This document shows positions 12,800 through 23,930 of a stretch of DNA of 64,000 nucleotides, piece by piece. The stretch spans positions 7,061,169-7,125,168 of the forward strand of contig CAIIXF020000010.1 in the NCBI GenBank assembly GCA_903813345.2, given 5' to 3'. Origin of the DNA: Owenia fusiformis (lineage: Eukaryota > Annelida > Polychaeta > Sabellida > Oweniidae). Every line of letters starts with the position of its first letter. Position 1 is the first letter of the stretch. The notes under the pieces were generated by a model. The model was not told the DNA's origin. It did no database searches and saw only the letters and a list, made by a program, of their open reading frames with translations. Made by a program: the position numbers and the translations under genes.

Positions 12800-13200
12800 G
12801 CTCTAACATCAATAGGTTTACAGATACTTTTATCCAAATACTACTAATTTTATATGTTTAAATGTAAAAACTTTGAAGTGAGAGCCATCTATTCAACATT
12901 TTTAAAACTCCTTCAATTGGCCTTCATCGGAGTTTTATGTATTCATGCCAGTGGATAAGACCCTGAAATGTGTATCACTTTACACTAAGAGGCATTGAAA
13001 ATTAAGAAGAACAGAGAGTAGGGTTGGATGGAAAAGGAACCGAGTGAAGACCATAGGGTATGTTGGCAATAAATAGAAAAAGATATAGTACTAATACCCA
13101 TAGCTCATTTCATAAAAAATGAAATATTTCCTTTGCAATGAAAGATGTCACCTTGATATTTTATTTGAGACAGAAACTGTAACTTGACAAAAAAACAAAA
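12800..13200. other. AT-rich intergenic or intronic sequence
   Basis: Nothing recognisable was seen between the two CAGTAAAACCTG-type elements. Confidence 0.4.
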
Positions 13201-13202
13201 TT

Positions 13203-13369
13203 AGTAAAACCTGTCCTAGTGAACACCTTACTATAGTGAACACCTTTGTTTAGGGAACACCACTATACAACACATTACTATATAAGCTTTCCTCTCTGTA
13301 GTGAACACCTACCTGTAGTGAACACTTTATGTGACTCTTTTGGTGTTCATTTTATACAGGTTTTACTGT
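13203..13369 (+). mobile_element. Short element with AGTAAAACCTG ends, copy 2
   Basis: Left end agtaaaacctgtcctagtg and right end acaggttttact are inverted. The body repeats agtgaacacct words, as in the copies at 12.5 and 30.1 kb. It is 167 bp long with no coding capacity. Confidence 0.65.
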
Positions 13370-14685
13370 AAAGGAATTATCTTCCATTAATCGTAACTAG
13401 TCTACAAAGAACCATATATGATAGGGCAAAAAGATCACCATATAAATGGACAAATGAGGATACAGATGTAGTGACATGTCTGCCTCAAATAATAGCAAAT
13501 GAGATAGCTAGCACCTGATGTCTATTTCTGGGATGGTTTCCCTTCTAGTTTTCTCAGCTTTGTTACAAATACTGAACTAGCCGTATTTCGTTTATGGGAA
13601 GATGTTAAAAGATCACTTCAAACCATGTACTTTGGGGATGAGGAATTTGATATGAAACTTTTCAATCTCACAAAAATAATTATACCTATACAATTGCAGA
13701 GTCCTGTTTTTGACCTCATTGTATCGATAAAAAAATATGGCTTATTAAATCTTTGACTTCTAACAATTGTTTCCAACATTTTACAAATTTAGTTTTAAGA
13801 AGGGGCTTTTAGTATCAGAAGCATTAAAGTTAATTAATTTCTAAAATTACATTGAACAACTAAACTGACAGTCTATCAAAATCAATAGAAGATTTGCCTG
13901 TATGTTCACTAAACTATCAAAATACAATATTTAGTCTGATACGTGAATCAATATACATTGATCCAATCCTATTTCAGTTAGCTCCCACGCATCTAATACA
14001 CTTTCCAACTTTCAATATCTCCCTTGATTTCTCAACTGATATTACATTTCAGTGTCACCTTTAATTGATAGATCATGAAATGTTACGATGATCATACTTC
14101 GTGCACTACTATAAAATTTAGAGTGTACCCTGCAAGCCTATTTACTTAATTCCTTGCTAATTCTTCTCATTTTCTCTCTATTTTGCAATTGAAAATGAGA
14201 CCAAACTGACATTTTATTTAGAAGAGGTGCCTAGATACTCATAAATGTTAGCAGACGGACTGTAATTGCAGGTGATAAGCAGATGGATAGGTGATCACTC
14301 TAATCATAATTATTATCTCATTATCCAAGGCTAGCTTGGATACAAATGGATCATTTACTTCACATTCAAGGTCCTTACAAAGACAATGACAAAGATGTTT
14401 ATAGTTCATCAGAGAAAGTGAGGAAAAGCTCATCTAAGGCACCATCATTTTCAAAATATTCTGGGTCTGAATATTGAATATTCCATGTCAGTATTCTTGT
14501 ATGTATAGGATATCCTATGATTTTGAGGATATGATTTTTATCCAAAAGTTTATATGTCAATATCTGCACAAATGAGTGCTGATATCAACAAGTAGACAAA
14601 TGAAAAATTCCAGAGTTTAAACTTTTTCAATATTCTTATTATACAGTTCTGATTAATAAATCCTTAAATTGTGAATAGGGTCAAC
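13370..14685. other. AT-rich intron-like sequence
   Basis: No exon with convincing splice sites, no RNA gene and no tandem array was recognised. Confidence 0.4.
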
Positions 14686-14689
14686 TTTT

Positions 14690-15549
14690 GAAGTCATCTA
14701 TTGTAGAGAGAAAATACCCAAAAGCTTCAACTCTAATGGTATCTATATCCTCAATAGGGTTGACATTCTTGAGACATCTGTCAAAGAGAGAAAAAAAGAC
14801 CTGAAGCTTCAACTCTAATGGTATCTATATCCTCAATAGGGTTGACATTCTTGAGACATCTATCAAAGAGAGCAACAACACCCTAAGCTTCAACTCTAAT
14901 GGTATCTATAGCCTCAATAGGTTTGACATTCTGAAGACATCTATCAAAGAGAGAAACAAGACCTGAAGCTTCAACTCTAATGGTATCTATATCCTCAATA
15001 GGGTTGACATTCTGAAGACATCTATCAAAGAGAGAAACAAGACCTGAAGCTTCAACTCTAATGGTATCTATATCCTCAATAGGGTTGACATTCTGAAGAC
15101 ATCTATCAAAGAGAGAAACAAGACCCGAAGCTTCAACTCTTATGGTATCTATATCCTCAATAGGGTTGACATTCTGAAGACATCTATCAAAGAGAGAAAC
15201 AATACCCTAAGCTTCAACTCTAATGGTATCTATATCCTCAATAGGGTTGACATTCTGAAGACATCTATAAAAGAGAGAAACAAGACCTGAAGCTTCAACT
15301 CTTATGGTATCTATATCCTCAATAGGGTTGACATTCTGAAGACATGTATCAAAGAGAGAAAGAAGACCTAAAGCTTCAACTCTAATGGTATCTATATCCT
15401 CAATAGGGTTGACATTCTGAAGACATCTATCAAAGAGAGAAAAATACCCAAAAGCTTCAACTCTAATGGTATCTATATCCTCAATAGGGTTGACATTCTT
15501 GAGACATCTATCAAAGAGAGAAACAAGACCTAAAGCTTCAACTCTAATG
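14690..15549 (-). repeat. 81-82 bp satellite, left part, split by the 13.8-kb element
   Basis: Eleven copies are marked by aagcttcaactct at about 14,721, 14,803, 14,885, 14,966 and then roughly every 81 bp to 15,535. Most units are 81 bp, so the minus strand keeps one frame and reads a 27-residue repeat containing NPIEDIDTIRVEA and GLVSLFDRCLKNV. Units with ccctaagcttc carry an in-frame TAG, and 82-bp units shift the frame, so a translated protein is doubtful although the last units stay open from 15,207 to 15,641. The array continues in the same orientation at 29,392, beyond the inserted element. Confidence 0.9.
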
Positions 15550-15796
15550 AAGTCGTGACCATTTAAAAAGAGAATGAACCGTTTAGTCCCTTTTTGAAAA
15601 CCCCAAAACGTAAAAACAGCAGTGAATTTCATGAATTTCAACCGTCAATGTTTTATTATCATATTAGATTTACAATATTTATACAAAGTATATGAATATT
15701 TCATCAAACCAGATAAAGGTAAAATCATTTTATCAATACATATTCATGTTAATGTCTAGTAAAATTGTGTTTCTTCTTATCGTATAGAATTTTCTA
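15550..15796 (+). repeat. Terminal inverted repeat, left copy (13.8-kb element)
   Basis: About 245 bp match the reverse complement of 29,146-29,391 with a few mismatches, for example gaaaacccc against gtaaaccca. The close match points to recent insertion or gene conversion between the ends. Confidence 0.85.
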
Positions 15797-16331
15797 TGTA
15801 GCTTCTAACTAGACTTACAAATAAACTATTCTCAGATAGAAATTTCTATACAAAATATTCAATTGTCTTTCCGTATAGAAATTTCTATGCAGATGACTCT
15901 GGAAATATCAATTTTTGTCATTTTAATTGGTTATCGGTATAGAAATTTCTATGTGAAGGCCGTCGGAAAATAATAATTATGTTACTGGTAAAACATTTCT
16001 CCTCGTATAGAAATTTCTATACTGATAAAGTCAAAAATAAAAATTGAAACGCTTCATAGAAATTTCTATATATATGGGTGCATATTTAAATTATGTTTGC
16101 TGGTATAGAAATTTCTATATAAGGATAGAGTAGAAAAATAAAAATCGAAACGCTGTATAGAAATTTCTATGTGGCCAAGAAAAATTATTTTCCTAGATTG
16201 CCTGCTGTATAGAAATTTCTATATGGTCAAAAATATAAATTGAATGCCTATATAGAGATTTCTATGCGGGTGTAGTCGAAAACCTTTGGTGCTCAAAAAT
16301 TAAGTTTGTCCGTATAGAAATTGCTATATGG
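15785..16331. repeat. Array of TATAGAAATTTCTATA palindromes, left end
   Basis: Eleven copies of the 16-bp palindrome occur about every 40-65 bp, near 15,786, 15,832, 15,874, 15,936, 16,002, 16,055, 16,104, 16,156, 16,208, 16,250 and 16,313. Intervening spacers differ, so it is not a simple tandem repeat. The core gaaatttc remains nearly invariant while spacers drift. A binding site for the element's own transposase or for a host factor is an inference from position and symmetry. Confidence 0.85.
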
Positions 16332-16856
16332 ATAAATTCAAAAAATTAAAATCGAATAATTATATAAAGAATGTTTGTAATTAGTCTTAAATTTTCGGCC
16401 TATTGTAATACTATTTGAAATAGTATATTAGAAAATATTTGGAGGTATAGCCAATGCAGTCAAATTACATGACAGCCAGAAAAATTATTGATTTACATGT
16501 TTTTTTGTCGCTGAAAGTTATGAAAATTAAAAATAAAACAATGAGTGGCTCTGGCACATGGGGAAAAGGTTTAAGGATTTAAGCCCTTGACTGAGTGCAA
16601 TGTGGAATGATCATTCTTTGAAGATGTTGGTAATTACAAAATGCATTGAGTCTCGGGCTTAAATTCTTTTCACACATTGCAAAATATTTTTACCATGTCA
16701 CCTAAAAGATACGAAATCACTAAAATGACATATATTAAATGAAACTTTTTGCAAGTGTCAAGTTGGCAAACCACCAATTTTTATCTGTTGAGTGCACTTG
16801 TCACCTTTGCAACCACCTAAGGAATGACCTTGGATGCCTTATTGGTTATTTCACGC

Positions 16857-17015
16857 ACAATGCGTTATGTGAAATAATGTGTTCGGATTGGCTGAAATCG
16901 GACACACCTTGTCTAGCTATGTGTGAATTCTAAACTAATGGAGGGTAGTGTAGGCATAGTGTAATTTGACAAACTTAGTCTAGCCAATCAAAACACAGTA
17001 TTTCATATAACTGCA
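16857..17015. repeat. Short inverted repeat (possible MITE)
   Basis: The arms contain attatttcacataacg-type sequence: cgttatgtgaaataatgtg at 16,862 and, inverted, cacagtatttcatataact at about 16,991, each joined to ggattggct or agccaatc. Arms are about 32 bp with several mismatches. The plus-strand open frame at 16,739-16,933 runs into the left arm and is not called as a gene. Confidence 0.5.
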
Positions 17016-17181
17016 TTACATTCTATAACCGACAACTCTCCATTAAACTCATCGGACCCTACCCTGTCGGCGCCCGTACGGTCACCGTAGGATTATCGTA
17101 AGTACGGCTTTCGGTGATATCGTATGATCATCCTGTCATTTCGTACAACAATGCAAACGTAATGATAAAATCAACTTGATT

Positions 17182-17403
17182 CTAATTACATTTCAAAAGT
17201 TTGCCAGAGACTATACTCATTAATGTTGAGAGATAATATGGGTCACATTTGCTTCGATTTCCATTACTATACGATGAGTATGTTGATCTTATGGGACAAC
17301 TCGCGTATACTGTACATGTAGATATAAACTTTCCACAATCGCCATATATCAGCATATGATCTGAACAATTACAGGTACCGTAGTCTGGTATAAGTGTAAT
17401 CAT
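17182..17403 (-). CDS. Cys-rich exon, copy 1 of a tandem duplication
   Basis: A 73-residue minus-strand frame ends in a TAA at 17,182-17,184. It includes NCSDHM, GDCGKFISTCTVYASCPI and a tail with SKCDPYYLS and KLLKCN. About 540 bp upstream in the transcript direction (17,801-18,186) a second copy keeps the same residues around GDCG-FISTCT-Y--CPI while other positions differ. That selective agreement is better evidence for coding than the open frame alone. The cysteines and an NCS glycosylation-type site suggest a secreted or extracellular segment. Start and splice sites are uncertain. The family was not recognised. It lies inside the 13.8-kb element. Confidence 0.5.
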   Translation of the reverse strand: MITLIPDYGTCNCSDHMLIYGDCGKFISTCTVYASCPIRSTYSSYSNGNRSKCDPYYLSTLMSIVSGKLLKCN

Positions 17404-17800
17404 TTTTTAACAAACTACTCAATCGGCCGGGCGCGGGGACGAGCTTCATTCCTCGTCAAATTCCTATCCCTTTGGGCAATATTGTGTATCAAATTAATTT
17501 ACAAACATTTCAAGTTGTTATCGTACCGCAATAAAACAATCAAGATCATTTTTAATTTACATATTGTGGTTAAAAGCAAATATAGCCGTTCTTCCCGTAC
17601 TCAATCTACACCTGATTCTAATTTAAATGTTGCGAGATGACTTGCATGGCCTACATGCTCTATTTTAGTTTTACAATTGCCATTAGAGATGTCATGATCT
17701 TACTTTTAGATTTTAGTTTACTAGTTTACTTTTTGAGCTTTTGTATCATCCATTTTCTCGCCCTTCGAACGTCGTCCAAAATAGTTCTCTGTATATCATT

Positions 17801-18186
17801 TTAAGATGTTAGAGCAAACATTTCAGGACTTATGGGACAACCCTCGTATTCTGTACATGTAGATATAAACGTTCCACAATCGCCCATCATGATGATAAAC
17901 CATGGCATCTCATTTCTTCTCAGCCTTGAGAAAGGTGAAACCGAAAGATGCTATGAGTATCAGAATGCAATCGCCATATGATCTGAACAATTCCAGGTAT
18001 CGTAGTCTGTTATAAGTGTTAGAAGGAAGTTTTCATTTTCCTCTGTTGTGTCATATTCCTCGCCCAATAATCAAACAATATTTGTCTTCTTGATATGTAA
18101 TCGAGAGTACCATGTGTGTACCCTCTGGCGTGGTATTTAGATATTCCAAGATGAGCGTTTGTGTTTTCATCGAAGATATCTTTTGA
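17801..18186 (-). pseudogene. Cys-rich exon, copy 2, broken by a frameshift and an 83-bp insertion
   Basis: On the minus strand an acceptor with a good pyrimidine tract (ttccgttcattaatgtttcag) opens a frame at 18,186. It runs about 45 codons with segments such as LEYLNTTPEGTHMVLSITYQ and KYCLII, then meets TGA. The adjacent frame takes over with YDTTEENENFLLTLITDYD and NCSDHM, matching copy 1. An 83-bp insertion (17,885-17,967) then interrupts it, and beyond that GDCGTFISTCTEYEGCPI resumes and ends at TAA 17,803-17,801. One frameshift plus the insertion make this a probable pseudogene, unless the shift is a sequencing error or part of an intron. Confidence 0.5.
17885..17967. mobile_element. 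83-bp MITE with 8-bp target duplication
   Basis: Copy 2 of the Cys-rich exon contains 83 bp absent from copy 1. The insertion is flanked by caatcgcc on both sides (17,877-17,884 and 17,968-17,975), whereas copy 1 has caatcgcc once. The insert is imperfectly palindromic, with ends catcatgatga and tatcagaatg. An 8-bp duplication is typical of hAT-superfamily elements. That assignment is inference. Confidence 0.65.
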
Positions 18187-18189
18187 CTG

Positions 18190-19690
18190 AAACATTAATG
18201 AACGGAAGCTATAAAATAATGTATAAAAAGTTCAGGATTTCCATTGCGAAGACAGAATGATGTACTGTTTCGTTTTAAAATACATTTTTATAAAATCTGT
18301 TATAAAATACATGTATATCATAGCCCAGCTTATTATTGTATAATGTGTTTTTATTAAAAACCTACCTCGTATGATCATGGTTTGAGTTTACACCGGTCGA
18401 CCAGTCAATCCCCCAAACAGCAACCGACAATTAACATGATTAATCGCAGTGATATATCTCACCTTTCGTTTCACATTCGCATTTGACTCTAAATGACAAC
18501 TCGTAATGGGCACTGGTATTTTGAATTCTTACGCCATTTTATGCAAATCGCTTATTGTGCAACGATTAAAATGCTTTGATAGTACATTACGTTTGTTGTT
18601 CTTAAATTCCAAGTTGGTTATAATTACTGCATATTCAGGATATAAACTTGAACTAACTGCTGACCTGTGGACGTTATGCGCAGTATTACAAATTACAATG
18701 ATCGGTCAACTGGTCAAGTAGGAGTCTGTTTGGTAAACTCAGGCTTGCGGTTTGTTAACATACAATGTTACGCATCTCTTCAGATTGAAATTGACACAAT
18801 AGCCCACAAGATAGAAAAGCACATTTCAATATTGTATGATTTATGTATAAGGAGCTCCTGTCTTTATCTTTCCGGATTCACTCAACCTAGAAATGTATTA
18901 AATGTATAAATGTACAAATATCTGCCTTAAGGCATGATTTAATGTAATTTGGGAGATTCAATGGTTTTATCAGTTGACTTCATGCACATGCATTGTAAGC
19001 CCCTGAGACCTTTACATTAAAACCTTGTGTATATGCCACGGTAAGATCATTCATATGTCAGGGTAAAAAAGATAATTTAGTCAAGAGTCATCCTTCTCGG
19101 ATCAATACCTCAACACGTCAATAAAGGATGATAAAAAGTGCAGGCCTAATGTATTTTAAGGGTCACGATAAGTAGGCCATTTGGGCTAATAATGGCCTGC
19201 TTTGTCATTAATCGGCCTCTTAATTTTCAAGCAACTTAACATTTGGAGTATAGGGGTCTAGACTTTTTCGTACGATTTTTATCAAAGTAGAGCAAACCCC
19301 ATCACATTGCCAAAAGCTGGCTTCCCCCTCAATAAACTCGTGTTTTCGTGCCTGTGTCCAATACTCTTTTATACAAAAACATTATATTATAAACAGCTGG
19401 AAACTTTATATCATTACTCACAATATTATTCGTCAGTCCAATGTTGATTGGCAGTGGTACAGCATATAGAAAATAGTTAAATAACAATGGCAAGAATATT
19501 GTAACGATGATCTCAAAACTAAAAATAAACTACATATTATAGAGGACTTAGAATATTAGGTATACGCAATAGTTAAACCGTACATGGTGTTGCAATGCGT
19601 AAATGTATCTTTTGTTATGAAATCTACCTGAATACACTTGTCATTCTTAACCCATTAAAATCAAACAGAATATCTCAATGATCAAATAAG
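18190..19690. other. Interior of the 13.8-kb element with unresolved short coding-like frames
   Basis: Good-looking minus-strand donors occur at 18,365 (acgag/gtaggt) and near 18,470 (cgaaag/gtgaga), each ending short open frames, but no matching acceptors were found. The plus strand is open over the same DNA at about 18,357-18,485. Plus-strand frames at 18,506-18,721 and 18,667-18,909 are also open. The strand cannot be decided by eye, so none is called as a gene. Confidence 0.3.
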
Positions 19691-19695
19691 ATACA

Positions 19696-20077
19696 CACGC
19701 GGTCCTAACTTCGACCGTTAATTTGAATTTTTGACCTACCGGATGTTTGAAAATCAAGGATTACGAGTCTCATACTGCACCGTTTTCTTCAAACTTGTTC
19801 CATTCAAAGCATAACACAAGTCCCTTTCTGATGGTACATTATTCTCTTCAACAGAGTCCCTACTTCCAGCGGCATTTTGGTCCCCAGTTGTAAGAAGGCC
19901 TTCTAACAGCTGGGGACCAAAACGCTGCTAGAACGAGGGACTCTTTACAATAAAGTAATGCACCGACAGAAAGGCAATTTTGTTCTGCTTTTAATGGTAA
20001 AGGTTTGAAGAAAAACGGTGCAGTATGAGACTCGCAATCCTTGATTTTCAAATTAACGGTCGAAGATAGACCGCGTG
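19696..20077. mobile_element. 382-bp foldback element with 5-bp target duplication ATACA
   Basis: The unit is almost one continuous palindrome centred at about 19,891. Ends are cacgcggtc and gaccgcgtg, and inner arms share tcttcgaccgttaatttgaa and gagtctcatactgcaccgtt. The left arm has about 24 extra bases (ttgacctaccggatg region). ATACA flanks both ends (19,691-19,695 and 20,078-20,082). A 5-bp duplication with a terminal CAC is the pattern of Transib/RAG-type elements. With no transposase inside, the assignment is tentative. The minus-strand open frame 19,860-20,120 lies mostly within it and is an artefact of the palindrome. Confidence 0.85.
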
Positions 20078-20497
20078 ATACAGTCACGACAAAAACTGAG
20101 CAACTTATATACGAGTACATGTTTTATCTTGTGGATTAAAGTGGTGAGGTCAATTGAAATAAATAGAGAAGCGCATTGGCACAATATACACTTCTACAGA
20201 TTTAAATCAGACATCAAGGAAAGGGTTCCAGATCGGTTCACATGTAACATTCACAAGTGCTCAGAACAGGGGGTACTGCATGATTTTGAAAGGATGTATG
20301 ACCGAAGCTACGGGCCTGATATCTCAATTCGATCCAGCCAATTTATTTCCGATAAAATCAGATAACTCAACAGGCAAATATTCGAATTTGTCAAAGGCAA
20401 TTCTTTCATCATGTTTGGAGATAGAAATATGACTGATGAATATTTTTTTATTGGAGGTCACGGTTACCTCTTAAATGAAGTTATTAAACATTGTTAA
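20078..20497 (+). pseudogene. Coding-like frame with one internal stop, inside the 13.8-kb element
   Basis: Starting at the right edge of the foldback element, the plus strand is open to a TAA at 20,363-20,365. It continues open in the same frame for 43 more codons to TAA at 20,495-20,497. Segments include HWHNIHFYRFKSDIKERVPD and, after the stop, FVKGNSFIMFGDRNMTDEYF. Possible donors (gag/gtcacg or cacg/gttacc near 20,455-20,462) would feed the exon at 20,590 in the right phase. The foldback element may have removed its upstream context. The family was not recognised. The single stop suggests a recently broken gene or a missed intron. Confidence 0.4.
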
Positions 20498-20589
20498 ATC
20501 AACTAAACATGCCAACACTCTCAAAATTTGAACCAGACTTATAATATAGTGAGCATTATATACCTGAGACCTGATTCATCGTTTCAAAG

Positions 20590-20694
20590 TGGTAAAATGC
20601 TACCGTATACGCAAGGGAGGAGACCATATTTACTCGATTGGGAATCACGAGAACATACAAAGAAAACGTTTAGAAGGAAACGCGAAACTTAAAG
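20590..20694 (+). CDS. Candidate internal exon (34 codons)
   Basis: An acceptor (gattcatcgtttcaaag) starts the exon at 20,590. It reads 2 bases, 34 codons including CYRIRKGGDHIYSIGN, then 1 base, and ends with aaag before gtacga at 20,695. Removing the 127-bp intron joins it in frame to the exon at 20,822, whose acceptor is excellent. The composition is rich in Lys, Arg, Asn and Gly, with CpG-containing codons unusual for this AT-rich window. The donor is weaker than consensus. The product was not recognised. Confidence 0.45.
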
Positions 20695-20821
20695 GTACGA
20701 TTTAAGTAGTATTATGATGTCGAAATTGATCAAATAAGACACACCATAAACACATTAAGGATACCTTATGCTATGCATGTACGTTTGGGACTGATACATA
20801 ATGTATATTTTTGTTTTCTAG

Positions 20822-20952
20822 CCACGTATGTAGCGATCCAGTACAGCGATACGCTTGTCCATAAAGAGTGTATTTTGAAGCACGTTGGCAAGTTATTTGA
20901 AGAGTTATACAAGAAGCAAGTTCGTTGTTTTGCTAACAATATGATGAATTGA
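20822..20952 (+). CDS. Candidate 3'-terminal exon (42 codons and TGA)
   Basis: A strong acceptor (tatatttttgttttctag) opens the only frame not blocked early. It reads ATYVAIQYSDTLVHKEC across the junction, then HVGKLFEELYKKQVRCF, and stops at TGA 20,950-20,952. The other two frames stop within 15 codons. A consensus donor (gtaagtt) at 20,974 lies just after the stop, so the stop might be a mutation or the donor might lie in a 3' untranslated intron. Together with 20,590-20,694 this is the clearest spliced pair in the 13.8-kb element. Confidence 0.5.
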
Positions 20953-21187
20953 TTCTGGTGGAAGATATACTTGTAAGTTAAACTTATTTAAATAGTTGCA
21001 CATATCTTTAAGAATAATATTATTGTGATATTCCCATTCTAACTTGAGCTAAAAATAAGAAGGCGTATTCCTAATTCACACGTGTGGCATCTGGGAATAC
21101 ATCATACAATAATAATTTAAAGATGAATGGGTACCTCAGTGGAATTGAATAATTATAAAACCGTTCACGCGTGTATCTCCTTCACAT

Positions 21188-21340
21188 ATGCCTAAAGTTG
21201 CTTCTTCAGAAAATATAGCTTACAAGGGTCGATCCAAAAGTTTTGCATCGTGTGCTCTAAAAATCTTAATACTTTATGAGTATTTTTCATATCTTATCTC
21301 ATCCACCCCATATGTAGTAGTTTCATTCTGCGTAAAATAA
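21188..21340 (+). CDS. Small ATG-initiated frame, 50 residues
   Basis: An ATG-to-TAA frame begins MPKVASSENIAYKGRSKSF and then becomes hydrophobic (LKILILYEYFSYLI, YVVVSFCVK), which could be one membrane segment. An acceptor-like gttgcttcttcag lies inside, so it may be an exon in the same frame instead. Chance cannot be excluded at this length. A second unassigned plus-strand frame, 21,540-21,669, contains TETFWINPRTPIFEFEPD and overlaps an antisense frame at 21,572-21,874. Confidence 0.25.
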   Translation: MPKVASSENIAYKGRSKSFASCALKILILYEYFSYLISSTPYVVVSFCVK

Positions 21341-21984
21341 GCAATACATTTGATCAGTAACATAGTTTTCTGAAAATGAAATAGCGCTTCAGTTGCTGAA
21401 ATTACCAATACGGTTTAATTCATTCAAGCTCCACATACCCTGTTGTTGTATTACTATGGTAACTAGATGCATATGTTGAATTTTGAATTCATGGTTTATC
21501 TATACACAAAATGAAGCTACAATGCAGGGGGCGATTAAGGCAAAATATGTATATTATTCGTCAAAGATATTTTAGAGCAAACGACGGAGACCTTTTGGAT
21601 CAATCCTCGTACACCAATTTTTGAATTTGAACCTGATGTGATATGTCATAAGTACAAGCGGATAACATAAGCAATTTGCGTTGATACATCTGAGACAGTC
21701 ACGAGGTGGTGTTAATTTCACAGTTTGAAATGCTATATCTTGTAATCCCACTCCATATGTTAATAGGATTTTAAAGACCCAGATAAAGCCACTTGTTGTA
21801 GTCGTACACAATGATATCAATATTTGATATGGAAAACTTCTTTTGAAGGGACTTTTTGTTCGAAACATTCTCAACTAATTTCGAATGATTTTGTTGTCAG
21901 TTGTCAAACACATTAAATAAGCAGTGTTAATATAAATCCCATCGATTGCAAGCATATATATATACATGTATACTGATCTATTTT

Positions 21985-22176
21985 ATGTTGGAAAATTATA
22001 ACAATTGTTTGGGGAACGAAAGAGAAATGAACTCACAAACGCAGGAAAGTGGTTCAGAAAAAGAGACACATACATTTAAAAATACAACATTACAATCAGC
22101 GACGGCTTTGCGAATGATGTTGACCCTTGAATTGCCTATGAGCAGAAACGATTTTGAATTTAAATATATTTTTTGA
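21985..22176 (+). CDS. Small ATG-initiated frame, 63 residues
   Basis: The frame begins MLENYNNCLGNEREMNSQTQ and ends ELPMSRNDFEFKYIF before TGA. It is hydrophilic, rich in Glu, Asn, Thr and Ser, and composed more like protein than translated AT-rich DNA. There is no recognised motif. It lies on the same strand as the other plus-strand coding candidates of the 13.8-kb element and may be an exon of the same gene. Confidence 0.35.
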   Translation: MLENYNNCLGNEREMNSQTQESGSEKETHTFKNTTLQSATALRMMLTLELPMSRNDFEFKYIF

Positions 22177-23399
22177 CACAAAAGGATGAAACTAAAGATT
22201 GACACTATTAGAAAAAATGAAACCAGTAAGATAATAGTAAAATAGAATGGTAGATTAGTGAAATTGTCATTTTAAAGTATATCATCTAATTTGTCATGTT
22301 TTGTTAATATTTTGTATGTACAGTTTTCATAGTAGATAAATATAAAGCTTTCTCATGGAGAAAGTTTTCCATGATTAAAATGAATACTTCAATTCAGAAA
22401 TTATAAATTTATTGTGTTAAATCAATCCTCAAGTGTGGTAATTTTCCAAAAATTACACAGTATGTAGATTGTATGATTAACTAGTTCAATGGTGTCATCA
22501 CAAATGCAATATACTTATTTATAGATTTGTCTTAAGAGTCAGCCCTTACAAATACATTTAACATTGATAATCAAATTATGGTGAAAAGAAAAAGGAAATA
22601 AAAGAATCAAAATAATTTAACAAAATAATTTCATTGTAGGATGAACCTCAAATGCAATATATGATTTAATAAATGAATGTTGTGGTTGATTCACAGAACT
22701 CCTTCAACATTTATCAAGAAGGGAAAATTCATTCATATTAGATGCATATCTTTCATATGACACTGTGGCTAGTCGATCTATGTGGATGCAGTCATTTATA
22801 TGTAATGTATCGTGGGTACTCGCGTACATTATAGGGAATGGGATCATTGCAAAAATATGACAGCAAATCGAGGTAAGTGATCTCAGAGTTTCTACTTAAC
22901 ATTGTGACTTGAAATCTTGCATACATATTCAATATACATAGTATGACAATGTGTGAAAGTTTCAGCTACCATATTCCTGTTATAGGGAAGATATTTGAAA
23001 AACATTTCGTAAACGTCAACATATATGTATAAAATGGATGCACCTATGTATCATTTGGATTCAGAACGGTAACAAATGGATGCTTTAATAAATTATACTT
23101 TTATCATAATGATTTATTTACTGATGGACAACTGGCCAAATTTTCTTTGTATCCATTGTTTGGATAAACATTCCTCATTCAGTAAAGTAATTAGCCACCC
23201 CATTACAAGTAGTCTAAAGACACCCTCATGAAAAATTGAAAATAATATATATAAACCCATCAACTGGAAAATGCCATTACAGATGAAATAAAAGACCCAC
23301 GGTCCTGTGCTCACACTGTGTAGAACCTTCAGAGGAATGTATATCCTGATTTTCAAACAAAAGTATTGGTAAATATGAGATCAATAAAAGATGAGTCCT

Positions 23400-23930
23400 T
23401 TGTTGTTGGTTCAGATATGATTTGTTGTAGTCAAAGGAAAAACTATACATTTGACCTAGATTTTGACCTTTTAGTGTCCAAATTAAGTAGATTTTGAGGA
23501 CGGCTTCTATTGTAGATTCTTATTAAGTTGGCTGCATCCAAGCTGTATCTAGTGTTGTGTTGTTACAATTGATAATTTTCTCAAGCCCCATTGACTTAAC
23601 ATGGGATACCAAAATAGCGATTTTTGAGATTTTAAAATGCCATATCTTCCGAACCGGAAGTCGGATGAAAATCTGGTTTGCAGATTCGGATTTCTTGGAC
23701 AATTCTACACATATTTCATAACTTATACATTGAATTCCAAGAACTTTTTATTGTGACCTACTTTTCGGATGCCATATCTCAAAAACGGTAAGAGTGATCA
23801 AAAACAACTTGCCTGTAGGGATTAGCTTTTTTCCAAGGAACATGATTAAAAAAACGGAGCAAAAATATTGAAGGACGAGTGAGAAAATTGAAAAAATGAC
23901 AAATTACTGGATTTGACCTAGTTCTTGACC
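23400..23930. repeat. Repeat body with 'gccatatct' words
   Basis: The segment contains gccatatcttccgaaccgg, gccatatctcaaaaacggta and alternating gacct/ttgacc words. Its right part is weakly inverted relative to 25,530-25,640. It looks like the outer, more diverged portion of the palindrome at 23,930-25,530 or of another repeat of the same type. No gene is supported. Confidence 0.4.

Noticed and set aside
15785-16331. Regularly spaced palindromes resembling a CRISPR array
   Set aside because: Spacers are not of constant length, the repeats are palindromic and mirrored at the other end of the element, the genome is eukaryotic and no cas genes are present.
21572-21874. 100-residue minus-strand frame with a CLRC-CLC pattern
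   Set aside because: The plus strand is open over part of the same DNA with a more protein-like reading, no splice sites support it, and a stop lies directly upstream.
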